From Norana najaformis (lineage: Eukaryota; Annelida; Clitellata; Crassiclitellata; Hormogastridae): a stretch of DNA of 64,000 nucleotides. A model generated the notes under the pieces. It did no database searches. It had not been told where the DNA came from and saw only the letters and a list, made by a program, of their open reading frames with translations. The position numbers and the translations under genes are program-made. This document shows, piece by piece, positions 10,044 to 45,497 of this stretch (positions within the stretch are counted from its first letter, which is position 1; every line of letters starts with the position of its first letter). The stretch covers positions 53,655,644 through 53,719,643 of the forward strand of contig OZ029913.1 in the NCBI GenBank assembly GCA_964023275.1, read 5' to 3'.

Positions 10044-10862
10044 ATTGATTTCGCAAAAGACATTACACGAAGCCCATGGTCTTGACCTTAGTGGTCTCCG
10101 GACCCCAGGACCTTTGGCCAGGTACGCCATTGTGCATGAATATAATTAGAAAATAATGATTGCATCCGAACATGATATGGCTGATTGTCAGATGTGATGG
10201 TCAACTGATGGAGCATCGTTTTAGATACTGGACTCTGGCAAATATTATATCCGGGTATTTATAACAAAGACACATAGGCCTGGCCTATAGATATTTACCT
10301 GGGGATGGGGACCATGCTCTCATCTTAGCTGACGATCGTTTCAGATAATTTATATGTACCAATCGCTTTCATCCACACGTATGTCTATAGCTTACATCGC
10401 TTTTAAGAGGCTCTAAAGGCGCTACATAAATTCTCTGTTACACAGAACCCAATACATGGAGAACTGCATACGTTATATTGTGCATAGGTGTGAAGTTCCA
10501 AAAGACCACATCCACGATTTCTACCATGCTTGGTTTATCACTGTTTGGGCAGCCCCGCTGTTTTCGCCAGTTAACTTAGTAAATGAGAGGGTGTTTGATA
10601 GAATACCCGAACCCATTAGTTGGAGAAGAAGAATTTATGTAAACTGGGCAGTACTTAAGGGAAAGAGGATTACAGGTTCAAACACCAAATCTTTACTAAT
10701 TATAGGCCCACCTCAAAACATGGTCATAATTTTTTGTCTAGCAATAAACAGTAAGTTACAAAACCCCTCCGAAATTTGTTCTGCATACGGCCTTGGATGG
10801 GGCCAACAAAGGCCGCTGGATGAAAGTCTACCTTCCCCAAGACTGACAGTCCGCGCCAGTTG
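10044..10862. other. Intergenic, nothing recognised
   Basis: An open frame at 10456-10932 runs into the SINE1 that follows and has no recognisable domain. No gene called. Confidence 0.45.
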
Positions 10863-11075
10863 TCGTGTAAATGTGAATGTACTTTTTCCTGTAGCGACCG
10901 TATGGCCTCGACCATGTTCATTTTTCAATTAATTAATCGGGATCCTTCACCGCCGCTGCCAGTTTGAACGTGCGCACGCCTTTTAAGGTGCCCGTGTAGG
11001 GACCCTGCTAGCCCGAGATTCAAATCTCTGAAATAAGCGACTACCGCGACGCGAACCGGCATCCTCACTCGCACT
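10863..11075 (-). mobile_element. SINE1 copy
   Basis: Reverse-orientation SINE1. On plus it starts with an AAATGTGAATGT tail, then AGCGACCGTATGGCCTCGA, TTCACCGCCGCTGCC, and the head region CTAGCCCGAGATTCAAATCTC. The end nearest 11075 carries the tRNA-like part with a B-box-like CGCGAACCGG. Confidence 0.82.
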
Positions 11076-11653
11076 CACGCTCAGAGGCTCTTGATATAGG
11101 CCTACGCGTTAATCAATGTAGATAACCAGCCCAGTTTAGGAAGGCAGAAGTCGAGAGCATACAGGCATCCGGAATTGTGCCTTGAAAAAACTAACGAGTT
11201 TTTTTGACATAACTCACAAAACAAACGAGGAAGTAACGAGGGTTGGTACGAGATGATATAGTACATTGATATAGTACGCCATGTATGGAGAAAAGACAAC
11301 TGCTTGGGAAATGCACTTTGTGACATCTCGCCCTCAGCTGAACAGTAGGCTACTGGAAGAATCGAAGGAAGCGTTAGCGAGCAAGATCGGGAACTAGGCA
11401 CACGTTGTTTGCTGGGTTGTTTGATAAACGAAGGATTGTCTTATAGAGAAGTAACAGACTATGTATAGTAGAAGGAGGAATGACATCGCAGAATTCCTGA
11501 ACCTGGTTTTCTTTCTCCGCCTGTTCTATTTCCTTCTCCCTCTTTGGTGTTTCCGACCACGCAGTAATGCGAAGGTAGGCCTAATAATAATCAACTTGTT
11601 AAATTTCCTCTCGTTTGAAGTTAATAAAATGTTTACTTTTTTTCGTTTTTCAG
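11076..11653. other. Intergenic or leader region of the Kelch gene
   Basis: No domain found in the minus frame at 11102-11401. A possible small leader intron runs from a donor near 11575 (AAG/GTAGGC) to a pyrimidine-rich acceptor ending at 11653 (CGTTTTTCAG). Confidence 0.4.
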
Positions 11654-11806
11654 GGGAAAGCGCGAACGCAGTCCCCCACTAACAAAAATTACGCACCCGA
11701 GTAACCCACATTTGGGGTTATCGCAAGAGTCAACCCAACCGAAGTGCAATGGCTGAGCCTCGTCCTGGGAGCACCGCCTACTTGATCACGGTCGCTCCTG
11801 TGCCAG
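11654..11806 (+). other. Candidate 5' leader exon of the Kelch gene, containing a uORF start
   Basis: The stretch is bounded by a pyrimidine-rich acceptor (TTTTTCAG at 11646-11653) and a consensus donor CAG/GTAAGT at 11807. An ATG at 11749 in good context (GCAATGG) opens 19 codons and leaves phase 1. Joined to the acceptor at 12950 (TTATTTGCAG), the frame closes after seven more codons at 12971-12973, upstream of the Kelch start at 13013. It therefore looks like a 26-codon upstream ORF in the spliced leader. It could instead belong to another transcript. Confidence 0.5.
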
Positions 11807-12159
11807 GTAAGTATGCTAAAATTAAGCCTACCCGTGTTAATGAACTAATGTACTCAATATAAATAAAGGTGTGAATAACACTTCGCTTTATAACTTTTAG
11901 CAGCGTTAATATAGCACTTCCATGTAAGAGCACACAATTTTATAGTATATTTTAGTTTAAAATTACTATAAATATAATTAATATTTACGGGTTGTATAAA
12001 AGTTAAAAACTAAAGAGCCAATTTTATTTTGTGCGAGACGCCATCTAGCGACTGCAATAATACGACATTAAGGTATCAAATAAAAAATGGGACAGCGACC
12101 AATTGGCAGTCAGAAGTTTTGCTTAACGCCGTTGACTTCACCTTGCTGGAGTTTAGTAA

Positions 12160-12435
12160 ACGGAAAAATTTGGTATTCTTTGATTTTAAGTCCTTCAGTT
12201 AGGCCAGGTCTTTCACTCAAGACTAAAATCACGCTTCTTCCACAGATCCTATCGTGATTCCTCTTCTTCCCATTATCTATATTGTCGCTCAATTCCAAAC
12301 ATCATCCACCGTAACCGTCTGACTGCTGTCTGACCCTTGAATATTGATCTGGAACTGAATCTGATTCTTCCTATCTATCAATTTTGCTATGACTTAGCTT
12401 TCTGTGGGCTTTGTAGAAATCTCGAGTTTACAATG
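12160..12435 (+). mobile_element. LINE family B, 3' fragment
   Basis: It matches the 58.3-58.6 kb copy: GTCTTTCACTCAA, TCTTCCACA, CATCCACC, a TGATCTGGAACTGAATC block and an end with GTAGAAATCTCGAGTTTAC. The frame encodes the usual end of an L2-like ORF2 (SFTQ-KLK-LF style). It lies in the leader intron of the Kelch gene. Confidence 0.7.
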
Positions 12436-12950
12436 GTACGTCATCTATTGAATGCTATAGTCAATGTATTTTAACTTCTGAGGCCATAGAATTTTATCAT
12501 ACAGTAATAGTATTATTTGAATCTAACATGCAGAGTAAACCAACTTTCTTTATAAGAGCCCAAAATAAAATAACTAAAGTGAGGAGTTGGTCGTTTTCGT
12601 TCTCAGGCTCCCAAGTGACAGTCTGGATCGGTATGTCTTTGACTATGGTGCACTCCTTGTGGGCAGGCGTACATCGACGAATATTATCGATTGCTTTACC
12701 GATTCCTTGTGGCTTTAACTTATTAAAAATTAAAATTATATTGTTCTTTTCAAATAAACAGGAATATAACTAACAACTCATCAATACTATTACTTTAGTA
12801 TTATTACTCTTATTCTTACTGTTTTCTAAGAAACGTACGCAACTATAAGAGCGCCAAATAAACAGATGCATAGCGTGACATCTACGAACAATTTTCTTTG
12901 AATGGTTGTAAATAAAAATTTTAAATACCCACTAGTGTTATTATTTGCAG

Positions 12951-13220
12951 CTGAACCAACCAGCGTAGTGTAATTTATATGGCGCCTAGTTGGGATTGAT
13001 GCTGATGCATAAATGGCGTCAAAAGAGGTTGAGTCCGTGGACTTCATGGACTTCAACGAATTGACGGACGTTGGGCGTCTAATGGCAGCTTTTCATAGAC
13101 CGTTTTTGTCCACAGAGAAAAATGTCATCTACGAAGACAATAACAGAAACACTCAGGTGCTCAACGAAATGCACAAGTTCTATCGCAACGGAAATCTTTG
13201 CGATGTGGTTCTCGATGCAG
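12951..13220 (+). other. First coding exon of the Kelch gene with leader uORFs
   Basis: The acceptor ends at 12950 (ATTTGCAG) and the donor begins at 13221. Before the ATG at 13013 are the end of the spliced 26-codon uORF (TAA 12971-12973), a 6-codon ORF (ATG near 12980) and an out-of-frame ATG (near 12999) whose frame runs past the main start. The main ATG has G at +4 but T at -3. The layout suggests translational repression or reinitiation, which is inference. Confidence 0.55.
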
Positions 13221-16200
13221 GTAAATGTTGTTCATGTTTCTTAATACGACTTGTCTTCCCGTGTATTCCGTTTCTTTTTGTAATTTTAATTAGTAACTTC
13301 TGTCGCGGCGGTGTCTACTGCACAAGGCATCAACTGATGGCGCACTAAAGCCAAGCCGCAATCAGGATCATAGTGGGCCAGAGATCAGTCCAGAGGATCA
13401 GCCAACTAAGACAGAGAGGCAGCCTATGGTGGGTAAGCCAAATGAAAAACGGTGTAAGTTGAGATTGAAATGACACAAGCGACTGAGCAGAACAAACAGT
13501 CACAGGGAGAGAGTTCTAAAATCTAGGTCCAGCAACTGAAAGAACATGTTCACCAAGAACAGTTCTTCACGATATGTATGACCAGATTAAGGCAATCTGA
13601 AGACCGGGTTGAATAATAAGTCTGAAGAATGAGGACTGATTTTAAGTATTTTAGTTGGCAAAAGTGCAATGTTTTAAACACTATAAGCCGCAATTTAAAA
13701 CAATTCTTTTGCTGAACAGGAAACCAGTGCAAAGATTTAGGTACATATTTTGAATGCTAGTTATGGCTCTAGCCAAGGAGTTCTGAATTCTTAGAGGTTT
13801 CTGCATGTTTGACCTTGTGATACCAACAAGAATTGAGTCACAGTAGTCAAGACAACTGGAGACTAATGCATTTGCCAAAGCTATTATGCATATGTCACAA
13901 ACATACATGTATGGCGACTTACAGATATCATTTACATAACCGGTGAGAGACAGTAGAATCGAAAAAGGAGACAGTCTACCAGATGTGCTGTTTTTAAATT
14001 TATCATTGCATTTTACATTAATTTTGTCATTTCAGATGGCTAAATTATCATTTCTGATCTTAAGTTTTTATTTTCCGACAAATTTATCCTTTTCTTTTTC
14101 GCTGTCTGATAAGTTTTGTTTCTGTCTTTCTTCTTTCTGTCTATTGTTGTGTTGCTGTGTGTGCGGTGGTCAGCTGACCTGTGTTTTCTATGGTTTCTTT
14201 TATGCAATTGGAAGAAATACGTTTATGTAGACTGGTCCAAAATTATGTCCTAAGGGTGTCCAGGTTTTTGCCATGATAGTTATGTCAATAATGTCAATCC
14301 AGAGTCCGGGATTACAGTAATATAAGGCAGACCAACCAAACAGTAAAGTACCTTCATGTTGTGGGCAACCCTATGGATTATTCAAATAGATTTTGTTGTA
14401 CTTTGTAAGGATTTGAGTGGGCCCTCTCTTTTGCTGGTTTGTGCTTCCACTGCCTGGCTTGCATTCTGGATCTCAGCCTGAAATTAAACAGGTCCAAATC
14501 GTGCCTCTAACCATTTTGCCTTAACTCAAACCTAAGTCTTGTAAGCATGAACAATATTTTAAATTTTATGTTGTATAATTTATATTATGTCTAAATTACA
14601 TTTTATTACTGTGTGTCATGTTGCATGGCATTAATTTATTTTACATTAGTCAAGTCTTAACTTGAATTCATACTTGTGTATGGATGAAGAATTTTAAACA
14701 GTTATATGCACTGCACTAATCTGCATTCCTTTAGTGGACGGAACATTACCATAATGTCATACTGGTTGACATCATGCTGTGTTGTAGGTGAGACTTCAAA
14801 GTATTCCTGTCACCGTTTGGTCCTGGCAGCCAGTTCTATGTACTTTGAAAGAATGTTCTCAAACGACATGTCCGAGGCACGAGCAGCCGAAATCCGCCTG
14901 AACAGTGTGTCAGCAGTTGCCCTTCAAAACCTCATTGAATATGCTTATACATCTAAGCTGACCCTTTGCAAGGACTCGGTCCTTGAGACATTTGAGGCAG
15001 CGGACATGCTGCAGTTTCCTAAGGCAAGGGAGTTCTGTCAGGAGTATCTGCTGGACCAAATCGATGCACAGAACTGCCTAAGTTTTCTGATGTATGCTGA
15101 CGCTTTCTCTTGTGTACCAATCTATGAAAAAGCCATGCTGTTTGCAGCCAAGAATTTCCAGACTGTGTGTCACCTGTCAGACTTTCTTGAGCTTCCTATG
15201 AACCATCTGACCAATCTGCTGATGGAAGACAACATAGAGGTCGAGTATGAGGAATATATCTACGAAGCACTGAAACGCTGGATCCTTCATGACCAGGAGA
15301 CGCGGTTTGTCCACCTTCCAGGGCTGTTCCGCAGTGTTCGACTCAACTTTGTCTCACGATGGTATCTGATTGAGGTCATCAGCAAAGATCCTCTGCTCAG
15401 CCAATCGCAGGAATGTAACAAACTGGTTCAAAGTGCCAAAGACCAGCTCTTGGCTCTCGGCCACACATATGAAATTCCCTGGCAGTTACCACCTTCACGC
15501 AAATGCACTGGACTAACGTGGAAGATCGTCTACGTGAACACATATGACCCAGATCCTGGTGAGTCAGAAATCTACTTATTTGACGTCGTGAATAAGTCGT
15601 GGAGTAACACCAGCAAACCGTGCCCTCTGGCTTCAGAGTTCTCGACATGCTGCTCTGTTGGCGATTCTCTGTTGGTCATGGGTGGCTGGACCAACAAGGC
15701 AGGCACAAAATCGCTGAATCAGCGTGGCGCTGTGAACATGATTCACGAGTTCAAGGTTATGCAGATATTTCCCACACTGTGGTACATTGGAAGTCATAAG
15801 ATGAGCATCTTCAGGTACCTCCATGCTACTGTTACCGCAGGCAACCAGATTTATCTTCTGGGTGGCTATGACGAGACCCAGAGCCTCCAGGCTTCGGTTT
15901 TTGTGACCGATGCTGACAGAGGGTACAAATTCAAGGTTTGTCCTCGGATGCCGTACCCGGTCAGTTCGCCAGCAGCTGCTGTCTTTGAGAACAAACTCTA
16001 TGTTTTTGGCGGTTTCGGCGATGGTGGTTGTCCACGTCAATTTGTCCAGTGCTTTGATATTCCCTCTCAGAAATGGTCTGAGTCAAAGCCAGGGTTCGAC
16101 GGTGTTTACACCTCGTGTCACTATGCGATCTGCATCAACAGACTGTTTTATGTCATCTGTGGTGATGTGCCAGCTCTGTTTGGCACCAATCATGTGATGG

Positions 16201-16499
16201 TCGGGCATCGAGTTGCCGTAAAATGCATTGATTCGATCTACACCTTCTGCCCATTGTTAAAGCTGTGGACTAAAGTGTACCAGTTTGTGGAACCGAGGAC
16301 AGGAAGCTTTTGTATTACAACTCTGGATGGCAAGATCTATATTACTGGTGGACTGAAGAACAATTTCCCTTGTTATACAATCGAATGTTTCGATCCTCGG
16401 ACAAACACGATGGAAACAGTTGGAAGCGCTCGTGAGGGATCAGGCAAACTTAGTCTATGTACAACCATGAAAGTGATGCATGAAAATTTTGGACTCTGA
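13013..16499 (+). CDS. BTB-BACK-Kelch (KLHL-type) protein, two coding exons
   Basis: Exon 13013-13220 (donor GCAG/GTAAAT) joins exon 14788-16499 (acceptor GTTGTAG) in phase 1, giving 639 aa. Exon 1 ends in the BTB start (EMHKFYRNGNLCDVVLDA). Exon 2 continues it (GETSKYSCHRLVLAASSMYF) through about residue 160, followed by BACK (CLSFLMYADAF to about residue 265) and a C-terminal Kelch propeller with visible blades (VMGGWTN, YLLGGYDE, YVFGGFGDGG, YITGGLK). KLHL proteins usually act as substrate adaptors of cullin-3 ubiquitin ligases, with Kelch binding the substrate; that role is inferred from the family. One or two blades lack the usual Gly-Gly pair. The subfamily is not resolved. The leader appears to hold several upstream ATGs, and the intron carries an antisense LINE. 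Confidence 0.93.
13290..13960 (-). mobile_element. LINE family A fragment in Kelch intron
   Basis: 3' end of family A on minus (GCATCAACTGATGG at 13328-13341 on plus), with the ORF2 C-terminal region broken by frameshifts (ALVSSCLDYCDSILVGITRS). Inserted antisense in the intron between the two coding exons, 5'-truncated near 13960. Confidence 0.88.
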
Positions 16500-17394
16500 A
16501 TTGTGTTGTTGTGTTTTTAGCTATCACTGCCTGAAAATTTATCATGACTTCTTGACGAAAGTTCGCTACTCGCTGTTGTTTGGACCCTACATTTGAAATG
16601 CCGTTATCACACGCGGAAATAGGATTAAAGTACAGTTAGAAAGAATAGTTTGCTTCTATGGTGTGAAGTGAGGCTTAATTCATGGAGAGAAAGCATGACG
16701 ACAAGAATAATGCATCCAAGTGCAGGATGGTCTCAGCCAATGAAGGGGAAGTTTACTAGATGCCTTAAAAGCTGCTTCGTGCTTGTGTAACTGCCCAAGT
16801 GTTATGTAACTGACGATTAACTTCACTGCATTGAGTTAGAATCCGAGTGCTTGGGGAATTTATTGATGAAGCAATGAATTTTTGTGGATTTATTTATATT
16901 ATTAATGTGCATGTCTGCATTTCATTCAAACAATCTCTTAAACTAAGATTTCTATTCATGAACCCTGCCTTTGCATTAGCAGATCACTAATTATCTTACT
17001 GCTCTACCTCATTTCCAACCTTGCATTTGCAAAAGTCATCAGATTATTATCGCAACTGAATTAGTTCATATTTTTTTACTGATGCTGACTGTGTATCCAG
17101 TGTTAAAGAGCTCAAGCTGATGTGACAGACAGCAGTTATGTATCATTAACATAAGAATGTATATTTGTATATGTTTATATGTTAATACAATATTATATAT
17201 CATTAATATATTACTTTATCAATATATTACTTTATTAATTTATTTGTAAATATCGTGTTTATCATAAGGTGGAAATAACTGATGTTAAAGAAATATTCTG
17301 ATAAAACGTTGTTCTCACAAATTCTAACTGAACACAGAATCATTTCTTGCTGGGCTACAACTTTCTTTGTTTCACGATTATTATTATTATTTAT
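16500..17394. other. Kelch gene 3' region
   Basis: Probable 3' UTR followed by AT-rich DNA. I could not choose one polyadenylation signal with confidence. No further gene seen. Confidence 0.45.
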
Positions 17395-17590
17395 TAAGTG
17401 CTGCTATGTAATGACTAAGCATCAATTGATGGTGCTGAGAAACTGTGCATTAAGGACTTGCTGAAGGTCCCTACACAGTTCCCATCTAAGGGAACCCTAC
17501 ACAGTAACTGTCTAAGAGGAGGCTCGGACCCGTATTATCCGTGTTACAAGCCAAGCACTCTAACCAATCAGCTACCATGCCAATTGTTAG
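17395..17590 (-). mobile_element. SINE2, tRNA-derived head with LINE-like tail
   Basis: Read on minus: tRNA-like head with A-box-like TAGCTGATTGGTTAGAGTG and B-box-like GGGTCCGAGCC, a short body that contains an ACTGT-rich direct duplication, and a 3' tail with the core CACCATCAATTGATGC ending in AATAATAAT. The tail core matches the LINE 3' ends in this window, as in SINEs mobilised by L2-type LINEs. Confidence 0.8.
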
Positions 17591-18136
17591 TTTTTGTGAT
17601 TTTTTTTTAAGTGTTTTCCTTTGTTATTTTCTCAGTGCTGCAGCATGATGTAATAAAAAATCCTCAGGGTTTTTAATCGGCTTTTTTCGGCAATGGGGAG
17701 CGATTCATAGTTGGTGGCAGTATGGGAAAGACGTAAGGGAGCAAAATATATGGGGAATAAGTAAGTAAATAAGTAAGTAAGTAAGTAATGCATTTGTTAA
17801 TGAAATGTGTCATCAGTAGGAGATAGATTGAATTACATAGTGGGAGGAAGTTTCCCACTTCCCACAGTAGGTGGTGTCACAGGTGACAACTATAAAATTG
17901 TCTCTGATGCAATCCGTTTGAACGTCAAGGGACATAGGAAGGTTCTGTCCCGTTGAACTTGGGGAGTTTTGTGATATTGCTGCTTGATCACAACTATTAC
18001 TTGGCCAAATAGTGTCACATGTGATAATATTAGTAATATGGTGATGTTAAAATGGTTGTGGGTTGTGTTAAGATGATGTCAGATGATGGTCAAAGTAGTA
18101 ATTTGTTCACATTCTGTTAATATCTGGTGCAATGTG

Positions 18137-18240
18137 TAATAATAATAATGATAATAATAATGATAATAATAATAATAAATATAATAATAATAATAACAAC
18201 AATATTATTATTATTAATTATAATAATAATAATAATCTGA
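18137..18240. repeat. TAA/AAT microsatellite
   Basis: About 100 bp of AAT-type repeats next to the 3' end of a minus-strand LINE. It may have grown from the LINE tail. Confidence 0.85.
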
Positions 18241-18254
18241 GATCTTCTATAACA

Positions 18255-18790
18255 CCACTAATAATGCTCAAGGCGTCAGTTGATGGTCGCTACTAAGCAG
18301 AATTGTTGTGTAAGCCATACTCCAAGGTGAGTCCAATCAAAAGCCAAGAGGGGATTCTGGGAATAAATGAACCAGCCTTTGGAGGAAGTGAGTCCAGGAA
18401 GAGTTGATTGTTTAGTTGAGATCTGAAGGCCAAAACATTCTTTGCAGAGCGAACGTTTGCCAGAGTTTCATGAGTTCTAGAATCTAAGGCCAGCAACAGA
18501 AAAGGGACGTCTAACAAGAGCTGTCTTTGTCCATGGAATACAAGACATACAAAAGTCCTGGTTGAGTACAAACAAGTCTTGGGAGTCGGCATAGGATGAA
18601 GATAGTAAAGTTGGCAGAAATGTAGAGTCTTGTATATGATTTGCCTGGTATTGAAACTTATTTGCTTTTCTATGGGCAGCCAGTGCAATGCAGCATGGCA
18701 ACTGCATATTTCAAACCTAGCAAGACGTGGAACAGCATTCCGCAGATGTTGGATTTGTTCCTTTCCAGCAAATGCTAATCCCATTTAATA
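18255..18790 (-). mobile_element. LINE family E, 3' fragment
   Basis: The minus frame encodes the C-terminus of an L2-like ORF2 (AALHWLPIEKQISFN and AFRSQLNNQLF). The 3' end reads GGCGTCAGTTGATGGTCGC on plus at 18270-18288. A shorter copy of the same end lies at 30364-30540. Confidence 0.82.
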
Positions 18791-20689
18791 TGCTACATTC
18801 AGTTTTTTCTGTGATTGGAGTTGATGTTTCAATGACTTCTGGAATTGCTGCGTCCTGTCTTGGCAATTTTTTCATGAATTGTGTAAGAGGGAATTACTCA
18901 GAGCCCGACAGTTTACAGAAGGGGGCCATTTGGGTATTCCTGCAGCAGAACCTGAAATGTGAATGCACTGCTGATCACCTGGCATCATGTAAGGTACCTA
19001 TTTCATCACTTTGCAGTTATTTTGTAACACATCCTTGGAAAATGGATCTTGTAATTTGTTTTTCTGCTGCCATTTACTGAAACATCAGCACCTCTATTTT
19101 TAAATTTAGATTTTACAATGATCACAGATTTTTTAAAACCTTATGTACTGTTTGAGGTTTTATTCTCACTGCTAACTGCAGCTATTTGTGACTTGTTGAT
19201 ATTTTTGTGTTTTGTGTTCATGACAGCTGTTTCCTAATGTGCTTATGAATCGAAGAGCCAGCTAACAGCAAAACTTGTAACCTCTTTTTTTCAATTTGTG
19301 TTGTTCATGTGAGGAAGTTGGTTCTCTTGTGTTTGAAACAGTTTTCTGCTTGCACTGATTTTTATTTGGTATTGTCCACATTTCAGCCATGCCCACTTAC
19401 ATTATGGTATTTATTTTTTTAAAAGCTTAAGAACTTTTTACATGTGAAAAGACTGTAAATATAAATCAGAGGGGTAATGAATGTTCTCTAAAGGCAAAAT
19501 GGAGTCATGCAAGGCCTTAGTAAAATAGTGGCAAGCGGATTCATTTCTGTTAGAGAATTGCAAAATATTGGGCCTAATAGGTCTCTATTTGCAAGACGAA
19601 ATCCCAGTGGATGTCACTAGAAAACTGGGATTGGCAGGTAATGGCTGTGGCCACTCAAGTATGATAAATTGACCCTCAGGTCAGTAGGCAAAAGGCTGGC
19701 TGCTAAAGACACACAGAACAGTCTCAGAGCCACACTAGAGTCAGGAATTCCAGCATTTGGATGAACCGAAACAAGACAACAGAAATGAGAACACGGAGTG
19801 CCCAAAAGATGGTTGTTTTGTCAGAAATTGGCTTGTAGTGTCATATGAAAATATTTGCTTTTGCATATGTATGGCTCCTGATATTACATGTATATAGCAC
19901 CAATTAAGAACCTGTAAAATATAGTTTCCTTCAGTGGCTCAGTAATGTATTAAACCAGAGTTTAGATGTAACCTCTTTAATGGCAAAAATACTTGGTAAC
20001 TTGGTCAAAATAGCGTTTAATTTTGTACATTACAATGTATAATGTAAAAGTACGTGTGAATTTTAAATAGTAATAAAAATCTCAATAAGGTATGTCAGTA
20101 TGTTCTTTTAATTGCACCTGTCTGATAAAATTAGACCAAACTTTGAAAAAATATGTCAAAATTTGAGCATAACTTAAGGATTTAAGAAATTTTTGCTTTG
20201 GTTGTTATATATGTTTTCTGGCTGAAAACAAAATTTCTTAAATTTTCTTAAACAGGACACCACGCTAAAATAGAATTATTGTATTAAGTGTTTTCATGTA
20301 GTTTTTGTCTGCAGAGTGCGCTGTTTGACGTTTTATCAAATTCATATCTAGCTGTTGTAAACAAGTAGTCATCAGGCATATGCTTTATTTTATAAAGTCT
20401 ATATTTTTAAACTTGATTTTAAAATATTCAAGAAATAAATATTTTAAGCCAGTTGCCTGTATATTTATTTTAGTAATAGGACATGCTTGTTGTTTTGCAA
20501 AAATATACTTCTGTGTAAATTCTAGTGTTATTGTAGTTCCAACTTTGTTCTTCAAAGCTTGAAGTACGTACACATAAATCTTTGTCACAAATCTCTGGTC
20601 TGATGATGTTAGCCCTGATCTTTGGTACTTAAACATGCGATTTAACCTCAACATATCTTGAGGATATTTGAAAGGTTCCAAAGAATCTC
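18791..20689. other. Intergenic, nothing recognised
   Basis: AT-rich DNA with several short frames but no domain, tRNA or repeat that I can support. Confidence 0.45.
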
Positions 20690-20935
20690 GAGGTACGTGA
20701 TAGCCTAGTTGTTAGCATGCTGGATTGTCAAACCAGAGGTTGGGGATTCATATCCTTGCCAGGGTAGAAAGCTGCAGAAATTTATGCTCCGCTTGTGCCC
20801 TCTAGCGAAATTGGCTGCAAAATGAGGATATTTACCGTACGTCGTTGGTGGGAAGATCACAAGGCAAGGGAGAAGATTGGCAAATATGAGAATGCTACAA
20901 AAGTGAAGTCGCTATTAATTAATACCCATGGCTAC
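20690..20935 (+). mobile_element. SINE3 copy, tRNA-derived
   Basis: Head with A-box-like TAGCCTAGTTGTTAGCATGC, an anticodon-stem-like stretch and a B-box-like GGGGATTCATATCC. The body (GCTTGTGCCCTCTAGCGAAAT) and the end AAGTGAAGTCGCTA also occur, diverged, at 30.9-31.07 and 38.97-39.08 kb. Confidence 0.65.
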
Positions 20936-21027
20936 CTCTCAGGGTTACCTTAAGGGACTGCTCTTTTAAGAATCTCTCCAAAAATACAATATATTGCATT
21001 GTGTAAAACTTGAAAAACTGAATTTTT

Positions 21028-21720
21028 AATACTGGGCACTCCACAGCAATTTTATAAATTTGAATGGCTTAAATCCTTAAGACTAGGCGACTCACTTGTT
21101 GAGTTGGCTGATGCTGCTCGTAACATGAGCGTTGCTTTTGATTCTACTCTCTCACTGACTACATAAATGATGTTTGTAAGTCGTCATACATCTATATTCA
21201 TGACATATGCAGAATTAAGTTTATGTCCCATGTCTTGTAGAATATTTTTGGCAAACACAGGCCTCCAGTTGCCTAACTTGACTAAATTGCTTCTTGTTGG
21301 CATCACAAAGTCAAACAAGCAGAAACTCCAAAAAATTCAGAATACTTTGTCTAAAGCCACAACAAATATGTCAAAATATGAGCATATAACCCTGTGCTTA
21401 AATCTTTGCATTGGCTTCCTGTTCAGCAAAGCATTTATTTCATATTAAAGCTTGTAGTTGACAAAACACTGAACTCTGGCCAACCACAATACTTGAAATC
21501 CCCAGACATTCAATCAGGCCATTTGACTGTCTTTCTCTGATTATACATTTCATTATCAATTTAAGACCCTTTCTCAAATGGCTATCCACCACAGGCTGCC
21601 TCTCTGTCTTATTGGACTGACCTTCTGGATATCGACCAATTGCGGCTTGGCTTTGATGTGCCATCGGTTGATGCCTTGTGCATTAGACACTGGCATGATA
21701 GAAGTTACTAATTAATTAAT
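21028..21720 (+). mobile_element. LINE family A, 3' fragment
   Basis: Plus-strand relic of ORF2 (FEWLKSLRLGDSLVELADAA, then LLVGITKSNKQKLQKIQN) ending in CCATCGGTTGATGCCTTG and an ATTAATTAATAATAATAA tail. Stops and frameshifts throughout. Confidence 0.88.
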
Positions 21721-22604
21721 AATAATAAAACATGAAACATCCAGTTCTGTTTTCTTTACCTCTACTCTTAATCAAATGTCCACTGAATGACCATACACCA
21801 TGCACGTGGAATTGACAATTCTTTCAATTTATCTGTGAAGCTAAATACCTCGTATTTGGAAAGTTTGCCAGCGTCTGGTTGTTGTTGTATAGCATATACC
21901 CTTCAGCCAAAATATCTTTCAACCCCTAGGACCATGCGCTTGCATAGGACTAATCAGCGATTACCTTACTTTATATATATATATACTTTATATATATACT
22001 TTATATATATATACAATATATGTACAATTACAGTTACAATTGCTTTACCGCTTATTATTAGAGCATTAACATGGAGAGTCTTACTTTACCAATATTTTTG
22101 GAAATATTTTATATCACGTCTGCTGTTCAAGATATATGTTGCATATTATATACAGAGTTTAACACGAGTCCTTAATATAAAAAATTTAAAATGCAGCAGA
22201 AATGCAAAGACAAAAGCATTATTGTATAAAATACTCCTAGATATATAAAAACTGAAAGCTTCTATACAATGCTAATGCACTGAATGTGGACACTGTATGG
22301 ACACATGTCTGCAATGTAGATACCAGAGCCCATATGGTCTATTTGTGTTAAAGGCATACTTAGGCTGTCATAGCCGTACAAAGATCTAAACATAAGTTAA
22401 CACATGGCACAGTTACTTCATACATTAGTTGTTATTTTAAAAAACATATTTGTGTAAAAGTTTTCTTCAGCATTAAAGAAGTTGAAAGATTCAAGCTAAT
22501 CTAATGAAGTAAATTATTGTATTATGCAATGAGCTTAATTTGGAGTTGAGTGGTGCTGTGTAGGTCGTGGCTCTTTTTGTCCACCATAGCCATCCAAATC
22601 TTGT
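21721..22604. other. Intergenic, downstream of the Ena/VASP gene
   Basis: AT-rich, with a TATA-type microsatellite near 21965-22022. The 3' UTR of the minus-strand Ena/VASP gene must begin at 22604 and run leftwards. No clear poly(A) signal chosen. Confidence 0.5.

Positions 22605-45497
<22,893 letters not shown>

Noticed and set aside
10456-10932. 158-codon ORF
   Set aside because: Its 3' part is SINE1 sequence and the rest has no recognisable domain.
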